From: Leucobacter chromiiresistens
Lineage (GTDB): Bacteria; Actinomycetota; Actinomycetes; Actinomycetales; Microbacteriaceae
DNA length: 64,000 bases
Assembly: GCF_001477055.1 (NCBI RefSeq)
Contig: NZ_LDRK01000018.1
Coordinates: 62,001-126,000, forward strand
Reading direction: 5' to 3'
Position numbers and translations under genes: made by a program. The notes beneath the pieces are model-generated. The model was not told where the DNA came from and ran no database searches. It worked only from the letters and a program-made list of their open reading frames with translations. Shown piece after piece: positions 63,946-64,000 of the stretch (position 1 is its first letter; each line of letters opens with the position of its first letter).

Positions 63946-64000
63946 CGCAGATACTGCGAGAACGACGCGCGCACCTTGTTCACCTTCGGCACGGCCACCG
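63942..64000 (-). CDS. C-terminal end of an unidentified gene (partial)
   Basis: The last 18 codons before a TAA at 63944-63942 read VAVPKVNKVRASFSQYLR; no function can be assigned from this fragment. Its stop overlaps the ssb stop codon convergently. It is kept because the frame is open to the window edge and has the right codon composition. Confidence 0.45.
   Translation of the reverse strand, partial: VAVPKVNKVRASFSQYLR

Noticed and set aside
1-64000. CRISPR array, phage, transposon or defence island
   Set aside because: No regularly spaced direct repeats of 23-40 bases, no transposase or integrase motifs and no nuclease/methylase clusters were seen.

Overview
This is a high-GC window with dense, mostly single-copy housekeeping genes, short intergenic gaps, many GTG starts, several probable leaderless starts and frequent ATGA/GTGA overlaps. 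A mycothiol gene (mshC), pafBC, an actinobacterial RNase E/G, an HGxxPAAW protein and a helicase-dead PriA-like protein all point to Actinobacteria. The gene order obg-rpmA-rplU-rne, the trp/lgt/pyk block and the ANTAR regulator fit family Microbacteriaceae; a Leucobacter-like organism is my best guess, made without any database search. I see no insertion sequence, prophage, CRISPR array, toxin cluster or rRNA operon, and no stretch over 300 bases without a gene.

Layout. 0-10 kb: 5' end of tatC, the DNA-damage regulators pafC/pafB, an FKBP-like lipoprotein, a fused HAD hydrolase-tRNA m1A58 methyltransferase, a PAC2 protein, mshC, uppP and an M20 peptidase. 10-21 kb: tRNA-Leu(GAG), an SF2 helicase, an SGNH hydrolase, a GerW/YtfJ-like protein, gluQ, an FAD-linked oxidase, a PPOX-like protein, pdxY, a pair of CrcB fluoride channels, and divergent from them a three-gene Mn/Zn-type ABC importer behind a perfect palindromic operator. 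21-31 kb: tRNA-Ala(GGC), rsfS, a 600-residue acidic membrane-anchored protein, nadD, a small membrane protein, proA, proB, obg, rpmA, rplU and RNase E/G. 31-39 kb: a VKOR protein, coaE, a DUF4126 protein, rpsA, polA, a PaaI thioesterase, an ANTAR response regulator, a small acidic protein and tRNA-Leu(CAA).

39-59 kb is one uninterrupted minus-strand run. In transcription order it holds rpoZ, metK, priA-like, fmt, rsmB, an MFS transporter, rpe, hisE, hisG, hisF, hisI, trpE, two membrane proteins, trpC, trpB, trpA, lgt and pyk. It combines C1/translation-start functions, parts of the histidine pathway and the tryptophan pathway (trpG/trpD and the remaining his genes are not here). 59-64 kb: two thioesterases, ettA, a DUF6993 lipoprotein, an ssb paralogue and the last codons of an unidentified gene.

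The window is mainly core genome. The least ordinary items are the HAD-TrmI fusion, the large disordered protein between nadD and rsfS, the palindromic operator of the metal importer, the repeated elements before pdxY, hairpins in the hisE-hisG and rpoZ-metK gaps, the missing tatA between pafC and tatC, and an SSB lacking the usual acidic C-terminal tip. I did not find a clear new defence or mobile system.
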